Shown here in pieces: positions 46,442-55,080 of a stretch of 64,000 nucleotides of DNA. Location of the stretch: assembly GCF_018919385.1 (NCBI RefSeq), contig NZ_JAHLMF010000002.1:1-64000 (forward strand), written 5' to 3'. Position 1 is the stretch's first letter. Each line of letters opens with the position of its first letter. The translations under genes were made by a program, and so were the position numbers. The notes beneath the pieces are model-generated. The model worked only from the letters and a program-made list of their open reading frames with translations, was not told the DNA's origin and did not search any database. The DNA is from Geomonas diazotrophica (GTDB taxonomy: Bacteria; Desulfobacterota; Desulfuromonadia; Geobacterales; Geobacteraceae).

Positions 46442-47239
46442 TCAGTCTTCGGCGAGGAGCGTCCTGTCGTTCTCGAAGGTCTTGTGACGCAGTTCATGGA
46501 ACTTCTGGATCAGCTTCTCGACGGTGAGCGCCTTCTTCGCTTCCCCTTCGATGTCGAAGATGATCTCGCCGCCGTCCATCATGAGCAGACGGTTGCCGAA
46601 CTCGATGGCATGGGTCATGTTGTGGGTGATCATCATGCCGGTCAGGTTGTACTCGCTGATGAACTTGTTGGTCAGCTCGAGCACGATCTCGGCGTTCTTC
46701 GGGTCGAGCGCTGCGGTGTGCTCGTCGAGAAGGATGAGGGCCGGCTTGGAGAGGACCATCATGAGCAGGGTGAGCGCCTGGCGCTGCCCGCCGGAGAACA
46801 TGACCAGGTTCTCCTTCATCCGGTGCTCAAGCCCCATCCTGAGCTGAACCAGCTCCTGCTTGAAGATCTCGCGGGTCTTGTTGTTCAGGCTGCGGCGCAA
46901 CCACTTCATCCCCTTTTTGTGGGTGATGGTCATGTTGTCTTCCAGGCTCATGTTGCCGGCGGTGCCGAGCAGCGGGTTCTGGAAGATCCTGCCGATGTAC
47001 TTCGCCCTCTTGTACTCGGGGTCCCGGGTCACGTTCTTGTCGTTGGCGAAGATCTGCCCCTCACTCGGGAGGTAGGTCCCGGCGATGGTGTTGAACAGGG
47101 TCGACTTGCCGGCGCCGTTGGAGCCGATGATGGTGATGAAGTCGCCTTCCTTCACCTTCAGGTTGATATTATTCAGGGCCTTGTTTTCGTTGACGGTCCC
47201 CTGGCCAAATACGATGGAAACGTTCTTGAGCTCTATCAT
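46442..47239 (-). CDS. ABC transporter ATPase (TrpXYZ-like importer)
   Basis: A 265-residue ATPase. Walker A is GSNGAGKST (39-47), the Q-loop is in RIFQNPLLG, the signature is VMFSGGQRQALTL, Walker B is ALILLDEHTAALDP with glutamate, and the switch histidine is in MITHNM. This subfamily has H after E in Walker B (DEHTAALDP) and pairs with PF04392 binding proteins and single-type permeases. Such systems import aromatic amino acids in firmicutes; the substrate here is not known. It overlaps the permease gene by 4 bases. Confidence 0.9.
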   Translation of the reverse strand: MIELKNVSIVFGQGTVNENKALNNINLKVKEGDFITIIGSNGAGKSTLFNTIAGTYLPSEGQIFANDKNVTRDPEYKRAKYIGRIFQNPLLGTAGNMSLEDNMTITHKKGMKWLRRSLNNKTREIFKQELVQLRMGLEHRMKENLVMFSGGQRQALTLLMMVLSKPALILLDEHTAALDPKNAEIVLELTNKFISEYNLTGMMITHNMTHAIEFGNRLLMMDGGEIIFDIEGEAKKALTVEKLIQKFHELRHKTFENDRTLLAED

Positions 47240-48135
47240 TTCGCCACCTTAAACGGGACCTTCAGTTTCTTTGCCTGCGTCGCGATCAGCAGGACGATGA
47301 TCAGCACGCCCTTGATGAGGTTCAGGTCGCTCGGGGTCATGTGGATGACATAGCCGTAGAAGCGCCCGACGTACATGACGGCGTAGAAGCAGACGGAGCC
47401 TGCCAGGGCACAGAACGTGAGCACGCCGATGCGGTTACTCTTAAGCATCAGGAACTCGCCGATCATGACGGAGGCGAGACCGGAAACGATGATTCCCTGG
47501 CCAAGCCCCACGTCTGCAAAGCCGAGATACTGGGCGGCGAAGGCGCCGGAGATGGCGACCAGGCCGTTGGAAAGGCCGACGCCGATGGTCTTCAGGGTCT
47601 TGGGGTTCACCCCTTGGGAGATGACCATCTGCTCGTTGTTCCCCATGGCGCCCAGGGTCATGCCGAGGTCGGTGCGGAAAAAGAGGTCGAGCAGCACCTT
47701 CACCACCAGGGCGACGATCAGGAAGAACACCAAGAGGATGTATTCGTCGGGGATGACGCCGGTGAACTTCTCGGTGACCTGCTTCAGGATGGTGGACTGA
47801 TCCAGGATAGGGACGTTGGCGCGGTTGCCCAGGATGCGGATGTTGACCGAGTAGAGCATGGTCATGGTGAGGATACCGGCCAGAAGGTTCGGCACCCTCA
47901 GGTGGTTGTGGATGAGGGCAGTGACCACGCCGGCCAGCACGCCGCCGGCAAAGGCGACGAGGAGCGCGAGCCAGCCGTTCATACCGGAGAGGAGGCACTG
48001 CACCATGAGCGCGGCCCCCAGGGGGAAGGACCCGTCAACCGTCAGGTCCGGAAAATCAAGAATCCTGAACGAGATGAACACGCCCAGGACCATGATGCCA
48101 TAGATCAATCCTTCAACAAAAATACCTTCGATCAT
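47236..48135 (-). CDS. ABC transporter permease (TrpXYZ-like importer)
   Basis: A 299-residue polytopic inner-membrane protein with about 8-9 hydrophobic segments. It resembles branched-chain/ribose-type permeases (LivH/RbsC fold): GIMVLGVFISFRILDFPDLTVDGSFPLG at the start, a TMTMLYSVNIRILG segment and TDLGMTLGAMGNNEQM, the loop expected to contact the ATPase. The start has AAGGGTGTT upstream. The binding-protein gene lies upstream across a 191-base gap filled by a hairpin-forming repeat. Confidence 0.88.
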   Translation of the reverse strand: MIEGIFVEGLIYGIMVLGVFISFRILDFPDLTVDGSFPLGAALMVQCLLSGMNGWLALLVAFAGGVLAGVVTALIHNHLRVPNLLAGILTMTMLYSVNIRILGNRANVPILDQSTILKQVTEKFTGVIPDEYILLVFFLIVALVVKVLLDLFFRTDLGMTLGAMGNNEQMVISQGVNPKTLKTIGVGLSNGLVAISGAFAAQYLGFADVGLGQGIIVSGLASVMIGEFLMLKSNRIGVLTFCALAGSVCFYAVMYVGRFYGYVIHMTPSDLNLIKGVLIIVLLIATQAKKLKVPFKVAK

Positions 48136-48177
48136 AACACCCTTCTTAGAACCTTATTCGAAACCGTTGGTACCCGC

Positions 48178-48308
48178 TTTCGCGCTGAAGCGCTACGGTG
48201 GGCAAGCCCGGACTCCCTCTTGAAGATTACCTTGAGCGAAGCGGAGTTTGCCCACCGTAGCTTCAGTGAAGTGGAGCTTGCCCACCGTAGCTTTAGCGAA
48301 GGTGGGCC
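48178..48308. repeat. Hairpin-forming copies of the 31-bp repeat between binding-protein and permease genes
   Basis: One unit in plus orientation (48178-48212, GCTACGGTGGGCAAGC) is followed by two and a half units in minus orientation (48230-48308, GCTTGCCCACCGTAGC twice). Plus and minus units can pair over more than 20 bases. The element lies within the probable operon, so the transcript would carry a stable stem between the two coding regions. Confidence 0.85.
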
Positions 48309-48326
48309 AATGGTTTACTGCTTGAC

Positions 48327-49322
48327 TTACTTCTTGGTGATCTTGCCGTTCTGACGGACAGTCTTGGCGGCCTTGACGATGTCGGCCGGAACGGTCAGGC
48401 CGAGCTTCTTGGCAACGTCGAGGTTGATCAGGAGGTCGACGTCGGAAGCCTTGGTCATGAAGCGGGTCGGAATCTGCTCCGGCTTCTTGCCCTTCAGGAT
48501 CTCGATGATCATCTTGCCGGTGGCGCGGCCCATCTTGTAGTAGTCGAAGCCCCAGGCGGCGAGGACGTCGTAGGTCTCGGAGGAGCTCGGGTCGGCGGAC
48601 ATGACCGGGATCTTCGCTTTCGCGGCTACCTCGGCGACGGCGCTCATGGCGGAGACGACGGTGTTGTCGGTGGAGATGTAGATGGCGTCGACGCGGTTGG
48701 CGATGGTCTGGGCGGCCTGCTTCACCTCGGCGGACTTGGTGACGGTGGTCTCAACGAACTCCAGGTGCTTCTCCTTGCAGACCTGCTTCACCATGCCGGC
48801 CAGGACGACCGCGTTCTCCTCGGAGCTGGTGTAGATGTGGCCGATACGCTTGGTCTTCGGCTTGATCTTGAGCAGCATCTCGATCTGCTGCTTCACCGGG
48901 GTCATGTCGGAAACGCCGGTGATGTTCTTGCCACCCTTGGCGAGGGAGGGAACCAGGCCCGCCTTGACCGGGTCGGTAACTGCGGAGAAGACGATCGGGA
49001 TCCCTTTCAGGGTGTTCACCAGCGCCTGCGCGGTCGGGGTGGCGACGCCGACGGCGAGGTTTACCTTCTCGCTCTGAAACTTGGTGGCGATGGACGCCGC
49101 CGTGTTGATGTCGCCGTTGGCGTTCTGCACGTCGAAGGTTGCGTTGATCTTGGAGTCCTTGAGTTCATCCTGAATCCCCTTCACGACCGCGTCCAGCGCC
49201 GGGTGAGAAACGATCTTCGAGATGCCGATCGTCACCGGCTTGGCGGGAGCCGCCGCGAAAACGGTTGCCGCAGACGACAGAGACAAAGCGAGAGCCAACA
49301 GAATACCGATCTTCTTGCGCAC
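48327..49322 (-). CDS. ABC transporter periplasmic substrate-binding protein (PF04392/TrpX type)
   Basis: A 331-residue exported protein. The start is GTG at 49322 with GGAGG upstream. A signal peptide (about 1-23, ending TVFA) has no lipobox cysteine, so the protein is probably free in the periplasm. The two-lobed domain has VTIGISKIVSHPALDAVVKG, the block INTAASIATKFQSEKVNLAVGVATPTAQ, GIPIVFSAVTDPVKAGLV and GWDYY-like WGFDYYKMGRATG. It feeds the permease/ATPase pair downstream. The ligand may be an aromatic amino acid or another small molecule. Confidence 0.9.
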   Translation of the reverse strand: MRKKIGILLALALSLSSAATVFAAAPAKPVTIGISKIVSHPALDAVVKGIQDELKDSKINATFDVQNANGDINTAASIATKFQSEKVNLAVGVATPTAQALVNTLKGIPIVFSAVTDPVKAGLVPSLAKGGKNITGVSDMTPVKQQIEMLLKIKPKTKRIGHIYTSSEENAVVLAGMVKQVCKEKHLEFVETTVTKSAEVKQAAQTIANRVDAIYISTDNTVVSAMSAVAEVAAKAKIPVMSADPSSSETYDVLAAWGFDYYKMGRATGKMIIEILKGKKPEQIPTRFMTKASDVDLLINLDVAKKLGLTVPADIVKAAKTVRQNGKITKK

Positions 49323-49791
49323 AGATACCTCCGGTTTACATTGAATTGAATTTCTGCTGCTAGTACTGCCAAGGGAACTAGTAACTATCGCCATCGACCG
49401 GTGAACAGGTCGGACCTATTTTTCGACCGCCGAGCATACCACTCGGTAAGAGCTATCGTCAACGCCATAGTGGCGCTAAATAGGAACAATTCTTTGAAGA
49501 AATGAAAAAAAAGAGGCAAAAGGAGCAGATTTCAACGCAACATAAAACTTTTCTCACCAAAACCGGTCACAGGTTGTTGACACCGCAAATGCAAAAAGGG
49601 TATAAGTACGGACGAGCTTGTCGGTTTTGTCACAGGTGTAAGGCACTAACGCCCGCCCCGATATCTCCCCAACAACCGCCAAAACCAGACTCCGCACAAT
49701 CAGAAAAAAGCACGCCCGGCGCCGTCTGCACCCCGATGCCCGCATAGGCCAAGGCCGGTCAAGGCTGCACCCCCATAAGGAGAACTTCAAC
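49323..49791. other. Divergent region between the ABC transporter and lipoprotein genes
   Basis: No convincing gene in 469 bases. A short open frame at 49502-49747 has poor coding character and no ribosome site. A minus-strand promoter lies at 49433-49462, leaving a leader of about 105 bases before the binding-protein gene, with an inverted sequence ccgaccTGTTCACcggtcg near 49395-49413. Confidence 0.5.
49433..49462 (-). promoter_or_regulatory. Putative sigma-70 promoter for the ABC transporter operon
   Basis: On the minus strand TTGACG (49462-49457), an 18-base spacer and TATGCT (49438-49433), about 110 bases before the GTG start. Confidence 0.6.
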
Positions 49792-50973
49792 GTGAAGCAC
49801 CTGTACCCGAACCATCGCCCTACCCTCCTGCTGATTGCCCTGCTGGCCCTGCCGCTGGCACTCGTGGGATGCAAGGATAAAAAGGCCTCGGCCACCACGA
49901 CCAGCGCCGGCGCCGTGCAGCAGGGGCAAGCCAGCTCTGCCCAGGCCCCTCCGGCGACGCCTGCACCGGCGACAGCCACCCCCGCCGCACCTGCCGTGCC
50001 TGCAACCGAAGCGACGGCACCGGCTGCCCCCCCCGCCAAATTCGACGCGCACTCCAGCGCCGGGAAAAAGGGAAAGGGGGCCAAGGGGAAAGAGGCAGCC
50101 GCACCCAAGTCGGCGTACCGCGCCGGCGAGGACCCGGACTTCGCGGCCAAGAAGGGATGGCCGGTGAAATATCCGGCGCCGCTGCCGGGCTCTATCCTGC
50201 CCCAGAAGAGGATCGTCGCCTACTACGGCAACCCCCTCTCCAAGAGAATGGGGGCCTTGGGCGAGTACCAGAAGGACGACATGCTGCAGCGTCTGAAGCG
50301 TGAAGCGGCCAAATGGCAGGCAGCGGATCCCTCCCACCCGGTACAGCCCGCGCTGCACCTGATCGCGGTCGTGGCACAGGGGGAACCGGGCAAGGCCGGC
50401 CTCTACCGCATGGTCATGCCCGACAAGATCATCAACGACGTCTACAGCTGGGCCAAGTCGATCAACGCCGTCATGTTCATCGACATCCAGACCGGGCACG
50501 ACAATATCCGCAACGTGCTGCCTCGCTTCGAGTGGATCCTCAAGAACCCGGACGTCCACTTGGGCATCGACCCGGAGTTCAACCTGATCAAGAGCGGCAA
50601 GAAACCGGGCACCAAGATCGGCACCTATGACGCCGCCGACATCAACTACGCCTCGAACTACCTGAAAGAGCTGGTCAAGAAGTACAACCTCCCGCCGAAG
50701 GTGTTCATCGTGCACCGCTTCACCAGAAACGGCGTGACCAATTCGAAGAACATCCAGCTGCGCCCCGAGGTGCAGATCGTGATGAACATGGACGGCTGGG
50801 GCGCCCCCTGGCTCAAGCGCGACTCCTACAAGGACTACGTCGTGGCCGAGCCTGTGGAGTTCACCGGGTTCAAGCTCTTCTACCACAACGACACCAAGAA
50901 GGGTGACGCGCTGCTCACCCCGAAAGAGGTGCTCATGCTCAACCCGAAGCCGCTGTACATCCAGTACCAGTAG
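49792..50973 (+). CDS. Lipoprotein of unknown function with low-complexity tether
   Basis: A 393-residue protein. The start is GTG at 49792 with AAGGAGAA upstream. The signal peptide ends in a lipobox with ALVGC and the lipidated cysteine at 27, followed by K-D. Residues 30-115 are an Ala/Pro/Thr then Lys/Gly-rich tether. Residues about 130-390 form one globular domain with alternating strands and helices: RIVAYYGNPLSKRMG, PALHLIAVVAQG, AVMFIDIQTG, VHLGIDPEFN, KVFIVHRFT and VQIVMNMDGWG. The pattern suggests a TIM-barrel, possibly glycoside-hydrolase- or deacetylase-like; acidic residues sit at strand ends (D in FIDIQ, D-E in GIDPEF). I cannot name the family. Confidence 0.75.
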   Translation: MKHLYPNHRPTLLLIALLALPLALVGCKDKKASATTTSAGAVQQGQASSAQAPPATPAPATATPAAPAVPATEATAPAAPPAKFDAHSSAGKKGKGAKGKEAAAPKSAYRAGEDPDFAAKKGWPVKYPAPLPGSILPQKRIVAYYGNPLSKRMGALGEYQKDDMLQRLKREAAKWQAADPSHPVQPALHLIAVVAQGEPGKAGLYRMVMPDKIINDVYSWAKSINAVMFIDIQTGHDNIRNVLPRFEWILKNPDVHLGIDPEFNLIKSGKKPGTKIGTYDAADINYASNYLKELVKKYNLPPKVFIVHRFTRNGVTNSKNIQLRPEVQIVMNMDGWGAPWLKRDSYKDYVVAEPVEFTGFKLFYHNDTKKGDALLTPKEVLMLNPKPLYIQYQ

Positions 50974-51059
50974 ACGCGGGCTAGATAGGAGCGGGCAAGG
51001 TCCGGGCGAATGATTATTCGCCCCTACAGATTACCCCTCCGCCACCTGAAGCAACAAAA

Positions 51060-51097
51060 TAGGGGCGAACCACCAATGGTTCGCCCCTTCGCTTTTT
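51060..51097 (+). terminator. Terminator downstream of the lipoprotein gene
   Basis: Hairpin AGGGGCGAACCA/TGGTTCGCCCCTT followed by TTTTT within a few bases. A smaller related palindrome GGGCGAATGATTATTCGCCC lies at 51004-51023. Confidence 0.75.
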
Positions 51098-51111
51098 CTG
51101 CCGTACCGGCG

Positions 51112-51240
51112 CCCTCACCCCGACCCTCTCCCGAAGGGCGAGGGAGGTTGTAGCGGCCCCTCACCCCGACCCCTCTCCCGAAGGCGAGGGAGGTGGTGGC
51201 TGGCCCTCACCCCGACCCGCTCCCGAAGGGCGGTGGATGG
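51112..51240. repeat. GC-rich tandem repeat, three units of about 45 bp
   Basis: Each unit reads CCCTCACCCCGACCC...CTCCCGAAGG followed by GCGAGGGAGG and a short spacer. Units begin near 51113, 51157 and 51202. Each unit can form its own hairpin. The array lies between two convergent genes. Confidence 0.75.
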
Positions 51241-51250
51241 GCGTTCCTCC

Positions 51251-52009
51251 TCACCACTGGAACTCCGCCCGCCTCTCCGTGGCCATGCCCCCATCGAAAC
51301 CGCGCTCGATAAAGACCGCCTTCCCCTCGTGGTCCACCAGCAAAACGGTCGATGAGCGCGTACCGTACTGTGCGCTCCTGATGAAGATCGGCGACAGCAT
51401 CCGCTCCAGTTCCAGCCCCACCCCCGTGTCCGGCAACTCCTGGTCCGCAGGATGCGTCTCGTCGGCCAGGAGTGCGAAAAGCTCCTCCGGTTCGACGTGC
51501 CCGCGGGACAAGAGGCGGGCGAGCCCGTCCTTGCCGCAGCGCACCTTGGGCCAGGGTGTGTCCAGCAGGTGGTTGCTCAGGCCGTGGATTCCCGGCTCTA
51601 TCGGGAGTACCCGATCGCTCTTGTTGGAGTAGCAGAGAAGCCTCTCGCTGTCCCCGACCAGGAGGTTATAGCCGCCGTAGGGAATGCCGGACTCCCGCAA
51701 CCGGGCCAGGTACTCCTCGGCGCCCGCCTCCTCCGCCAGGAAGCCGCTCACCAGCCGCCCGCGCGATGAAGGACCGTGCCGGTGCGGATCGCCGGGATCG
51801 CGGTAGTTGGTGAGCGCCGCGATCCGTCCGGTCGCGGTCACACCGAGCCAGGTGCCGCCGTGTACCAGGTCGCGCCCGGCAAAGATGTGCGGGGCGTCCT
51901 CCCAGAAGCGGGCGGGCTCTGTCGGGCGTTGGTAGTATTCGTCGCGGTTGGCGGCAATGACGAGCCGGTATGCGGGGTGGGCCCGGTAGGCGAGTAGCAG
52001 CGTGCACAT
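51251..52009 (-). CDS. NRDE-family protein (TANGO2-like, Ntn-hydrolase fold)
   Basis: A 252-residue protein of the DUF833/NRDE family. It starts MCTLLLAYRAHPAYRLVIAANRDEY, with the family signature AANRDE and an invariant cysteine at position 2 that would become the N-terminal nucleophile. Further blocks are GGTWLGV, ALTNYRDPG, SRGRLVSGFL, YGGYNLLVGD and HGLSNHLLDTPWPKV. A heme-transport role is reported for eukaryotic TANGO2; the bacterial role is unclear. It lies 22 bases downstream of a PilZ gene. Confidence 0.9.
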   Translation of the reverse strand: MCTLLLAYRAHPAYRLVIAANRDEYYQRPTEPARFWEDAPHIFAGRDLVHGGTWLGVTATGRIAALTNYRDPGDPHRHGPSSRGRLVSGFLAEEAGAEEYLARLRESGIPYGGYNLLVGDSERLLCYSNKSDRVLPIEPGIHGLSNHLLDTPWPKVRCGKDGLARLLSRGHVEPEELFALLADETHPADQELPDTGVGLELERMLSPIFIRSAQYGTRSSTVLLVDHEGKAVFIERGFDGGMATERRAEFQW

Positions 52010-52031
52010 GCGGCTTTCCTGAAAAGAGGGA

Positions 52032-52718
52032 TCAGAGGTCGAGCAGCTTGGCGATCTCCTGCTCCTGTTTCTTGGTCAAGGATTCGAACATCACCCCTGC
52101 TCCGGGGATGCAGCGGGTCACCCCCCAGCGCTGGGACCAGCGTACCGTAGCCCGGACGGGGGTCTGGTCCGCGGACTCGAGGAAGCGGATCCAGATGGTG
52201 TCGCCCTGCAGGAATTCCTGCATGGAATGCATGAAAAGCCCGTGGCTGCCGAGGTTGATGGTGAAGGACTGGTGAGTGCTCTCGGCCGGGAAGCCGGGAT
52301 CGGTGCTGTAGTAAAGGTTCAGGTTGATCTGCCGGCGCGGCGACCGGCGCAGCGAACGTGAGGGGAAGTTCCTGCAGCGGTTCTCGATGAAGAAGCGCAG
52401 GGCCGAACCGGTGTCGGGTGAGAAGCTCTGTTCCAGCGGGCTCAACTTTATCTTCTTCTGTCTCGCCTCCCACTTCACCCGCAGCACCGGGAAGAGATTG
52501 ATGCACTCATAGGCGACCACCTTCTCTTCCTTGCTGCAGCGCACCAGCGTCAGTATGTCGACGAGGAAACCGTTGTAGCGGTTGTCCGTCGCCATCTGCG
52601 ACATCTCGGCAAAGGAGCGCGCCACGTCACAGGCCACCCCGATTTCCGTCACGGCCTGCGCATAAGCGTCACCTGCTTCTTCATCTTTTACTACTATCAG
52701 GATCTTGATGTCTGACAT
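52032..52718 (-). CDS. PilZ-domain protein with degenerate receiver-like N-terminus
   Basis: A 228-residue protein. Residues 1-60 resemble a receiver start (KILIVVKDEEAGDAY, then GFLVDILTLV) but lack the acidic pair and switch lysine, so phosphorylation is unlikely. Residues about 120-225 form a PilZ domain with an arginine-rich start RRSPRRQINLNLYY and the second motif as NLGSHGLFMHS (G replaces the usual S). It would bind cyclic di-GMP and act by protein contact. It is the gene upstream of the NRDE protein. Confidence 0.8.
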   Translation of the reverse strand: MSDIKILIVVKDEEAGDAYAQAVTEIGVACDVARSFAEMSQMATDNRYNGFLVDILTLVRCSKEEKVVAYECINLFPVLRVKWEARQKKIKLSPLEQSFSPDTGSALRFFIENRCRNFPSRSLRRSPRRQINLNLYYSTDPGFPAESTHQSFTINLGSHGLFMHSMQEFLQGDTIWIRFLESADQTPVRATVRWSQRWGVTRCIPGAGVMFESLTKKQEQEIAKLLDL

Positions 52719-52835
52719 GTATGGTTGGACGGTCCTTCAATCAATGGAGGTAGCTTCGGAGACTGGCCTGCTACACTATAGCCGGTCCCCAAAGAAGGTC
52801 AAACGTTTTCGACACCGCGCTGTGACAGTGGAAGC

Positions 52836-53309
52836 CTACTCAGGTCTCTTTGACGTTATCGAAAGCACGGTCACGGTCAGGTCGCCGGCCGGCCTCCTGA
52901 TGGTAACCTCGTCGTCGACCTTCTTGCCGAGCAGGGCCTTGCCGACCGGCGAGTCGATGCTGATCTTCCCCAGGCTCACGTCGAACTCGTCGGGGCCGAC
53001 CAACTGGTAGCAGCGCTCCTCCCCTTCCTCGTCCTCGTAGGTGACCCAGCAACCGAAACTGACCGAGGTCGGGTTCAGCGGCGGGTAGACCACCTTGAGC
53101 ACCTTGAGCCGGTCACCGAGATGCTTCAGCTCGCGGTCGATCTCCCGCAGCCTCTTCTTCGAGTAGATGTACTCGGCGTTCTCGGAGCGGTCCCCTTCGG
53201 CGGCGGCGTCGGCCATGTTCTTCACCATGCGCGGCCGCTCGGTCTCCCAGAGAACGTCGTAGCGTTCCTGCAATCTTTTGCGCCCTTCGGCGCTGATCAT
53301 GTTGGTCAT
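52836..53309 (-). CDS. greB: Transcription elongation factor GreB
   Basis: A 157-residue factor that restarts backtracked RNA polymerase by stimulating transcript cleavage. The N-terminal coiled coil (about 1-75) carries the acidic tip and the family sequence AAAEGDRSENAEYIYSKKRLREIDREL; the YIYSKK block and length favour GreB over GreA. The C-terminal FKBP-like domain ends in VLSITSKRPE. The start at 53309 has GAGGAG about 6 bases upstream; an in-frame ATG at 53375 is rejected. Confidence 0.93.
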   Translation of the reverse strand: MTNMISAEGRKRLQERYDVLWETERPRMVKNMADAAAEGDRSENAEYIYSKKRLREIDRELKHLGDRLKVLKVVYPPLNPTSVSFGCWVTYEDEEGEERCYQLVGPDEFDVSLGKISIDSPVGKALLGKKVDDEVTIRRPAGDLTVTVLSITSKRPE

Positions 53310-53414
53310 AGTTCGCTCCTCACCCTTCATCCCCTCCCGGCGTCCAGGGGGCAGATGTTTGGGAGAGCGCATCATAGTAGACTTTACTGCTCAAGGCAAT
53401 ACGGTAGCCGTGGC

Positions 53415-54428
53415 TCAGGGATTCTTGTCCAGGTGGCGGTATTTGCGGATGGACTCTTCGTAGGTCTTCTGGATTTCGTTTTCCGGCGGGGCCTTGCTGT
53501 AGGAGATGAGGTAGCGGCCGGCGAGGAATGCCAGCAGCAGGAAAAGGAGGGTCCAGGCCAGACGGGTGATGACCTGTTTCCAGGTGAGGTGAGCGGATTG
53601 GGTTTCCTCGTGCTCCTCGAGTTCGCGCTTGTCGGCGACCTTGCGCAGGTGGGCGATCTGGACCGAGGAGATCTGCTTGAAGATCAGGTCGCGGTCCCGC
53701 TCGTCCAGGAAGAGGAACTCCATCCCCACGTCGTAGCGGCTGGAGCCGTCGCGCAGCGTAAGGGGAGGCTTCATGTGTATGACCTGCCCGACTGCGTGCA
53801 CAAGCCTCGGCGGATCGAGCGGGAGGTAGAGTTCCAGGTTGACCAGTTGCTCCGGGCGCGCGGTCATCGGCATGCGCAGGCAGATCCCCCCGCCGCCGAG
53901 GTTTAACTGGGCCCTGAGCAGGTCCTGCCAGGCGATCGGCTTGGCCGGTTGGAAGCGAGCCATCTGGGCCGCGATGACGAAATCGTCGTACCCCTGGAAC
54001 TTCATCTGCTCGCGCTCCTTGCGCACCTCCCAGTCCTGTTCCACCTCTTTGCGGCTGGACTCGTCCACGATGTCGTAGCGGACCTTCAAGGCCATGTCGG
54101 CCCGGAAGAACTGGCGCCTCTCGCTCAGGGTGAACCGGCCGAAAAGCCGTATCAGCAGTATCCGCGCTCCCAGCCTGTCGGTGACGATCCCGCTGCAAGT
54201 GTAGCTGTCCTTGCCAAGCCGGATGCTGACGTCGAGGATGAAGCCGACGTCCACCCGCACGTTGGCAGGTAGCACATCGCGGGAGATCTGCATCTGCAGC
54301 AGGTCCCCTCCCGACTCGTTGATGACACCCCAGTCCCGGAACACGCCGCCGCCCGCGAGCGGGATGCCGATCTCGATGCGCATCCCGGGCGCGAGGAGCG
54401 CACGGTATTCGCTGTATTCGTCTTCCAT
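53415..54428 (-). CDS. PilZ-domain protein with C-terminal membrane anchor
   Basis: A 337-residue protein. Residues 1-105 form a YcgR-N-like domain (GMRIEIGIPLAG..., LPANVRVDVGFILD). Residues about 105-265 form a PilZ domain with RRQFFR and NLGGGGICLRMP, interrupted by a helical insert at 125-165. A transmembrane helix spans about 290-312 (LAWTLLFLLLAFLAGRYLI), with a short polar tail. It would report cyclic di-GMP at the inner membrane, perhaps to motility or export machinery. Transcribed on its own, divergent from the triheme cytochrome. Confidence 0.85.
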   Translation of the reverse strand: MEDEYSEYRALLAPGMRIEIGIPLAGGGVFRDWGVINESGGDLLQMQISRDVLPANVRVDVGFILDVSIRLGKDSYTCSGIVTDRLGARILLIRLFGRFTLSERRQFFRADMALKVRYDIVDESSRKEVEQDWEVRKEREQMKFQGYDDFVIAAQMARFQPAKPIAWQDLLRAQLNLGGGGICLRMPMTARPEQLVNLELYLPLDPPRLVHAVGQVIHMKPPLTLRDGSSRYDVGMEFLFLDERDRDLIFKQISSVQIAHLRKVADKRELEEHEETQSAHLTWKQVITRLAWTLLFLLLAFLAGRYLISYSKAPPENEIQKTYEESIRKYRHLDKNP

Positions 54429-54556
54429 GGTGAATCCGTAGTTTTTTTAATAAGAGAATGAACCGACTATCACATTAAACTGCAGCCGCGGCGAAATGCA
54501 AGGGGGTGGTAGCGAAAGAGCGGTTGCGTTTTTACCGAGGAACCCCGCGGGGTGCC

Positions 54557-54584
54557 TTGACATAGCCGGGAGCTGTGCTATCAC
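54557..54584 (+). promoter_or_regulatory. Putative sigma-70 promoter for the triheme cytochrome
   Basis: TTGACA (54557-54562), a 16-base spacer and TATCAC (54579-54584), about 37 bases before the start codon. Confidence 0.55.
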
Positions 54585-54621
54585 AGTAAGGGCTTTTTTA
54601 CTAATGAAGAGGAGAGTGAAT

Positions 54622-54930
54622 ATGAAACGTATTGCGATAGCAGCGGCGGCGATGGCGGTGGTGATGATGGCGGCACAGGCGATGGCAGTTCCGGCCGGCA
54701 AGACCGTGGAATGGCCTACCTCGATGGGCAAGGTTACCTTCAAGGGGGACGACCATGCCGGCAAGGGGCTCAAGTGCAACGAGTGTCACACCAAGATCTT
54801 CAAGATGAAGAAGGGCTCCACGCAGATGAAGATGGCCGACATCAACGCCGGCAAATACTGCGGCGAGTGCCACAACGGCAAGAGGGCCTTCAAACCCGCC
54901 GGCAACTGCGCCAAGTGCCACAAGAAATAG
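54622..54930 (+). CDS. Triheme c7-type periplasmic cytochrome
   Basis: A 102-residue protein with a signal peptide (1-22, AQAMA). The mature part of 80 residues has three heme sites, C52-x2-CH, C80-x2-CH and C96-x2-CH, plus additional histidines (H45) for axial ligation. The pattern MADINAGKYCGECHNGKRAF followed by NCAKCH is that of c7-type triheme domains, which also occur fused in tandem in Geobacter. It shuttles electrons in the periplasm. The start at 54622 has GAGGAGAG upstream. The next gene, 150 bases downstream, is a molybdoenzyme without a signal peptide. Confidence 0.9.
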   Translation: MKRIAIAAAAMAVVMMAAQAMAVPAGKTVEWPTSMGKVTFKGDDHAGKGLKCNECHTKIFKMKKGSTQMKMADINAGKYCGECHNGKRAFKPAGNCAKCHKK

Positions 54931-55080
54931 CAATACCGCTTTTCGGGCTGCGCTCCATCCTCGGGGCGCAGCCTCCCACGTCCCCCCTCCTTTTCTGTTG
55001 ATCTACTCCCGAAAAAAACATAAAAAGAAACAGCCGAATCGACCGCCCGTCGCCTTGCTACCAACACGAGGAGATCATAG

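Noticed and set aside
49502-49747. 81-residue open frame in the divergent region before the lipoprotein gene
   Set aside because: Polar, random-looking composition, no ribosome site, and overlap with the leader region of the ABC transporter operon.
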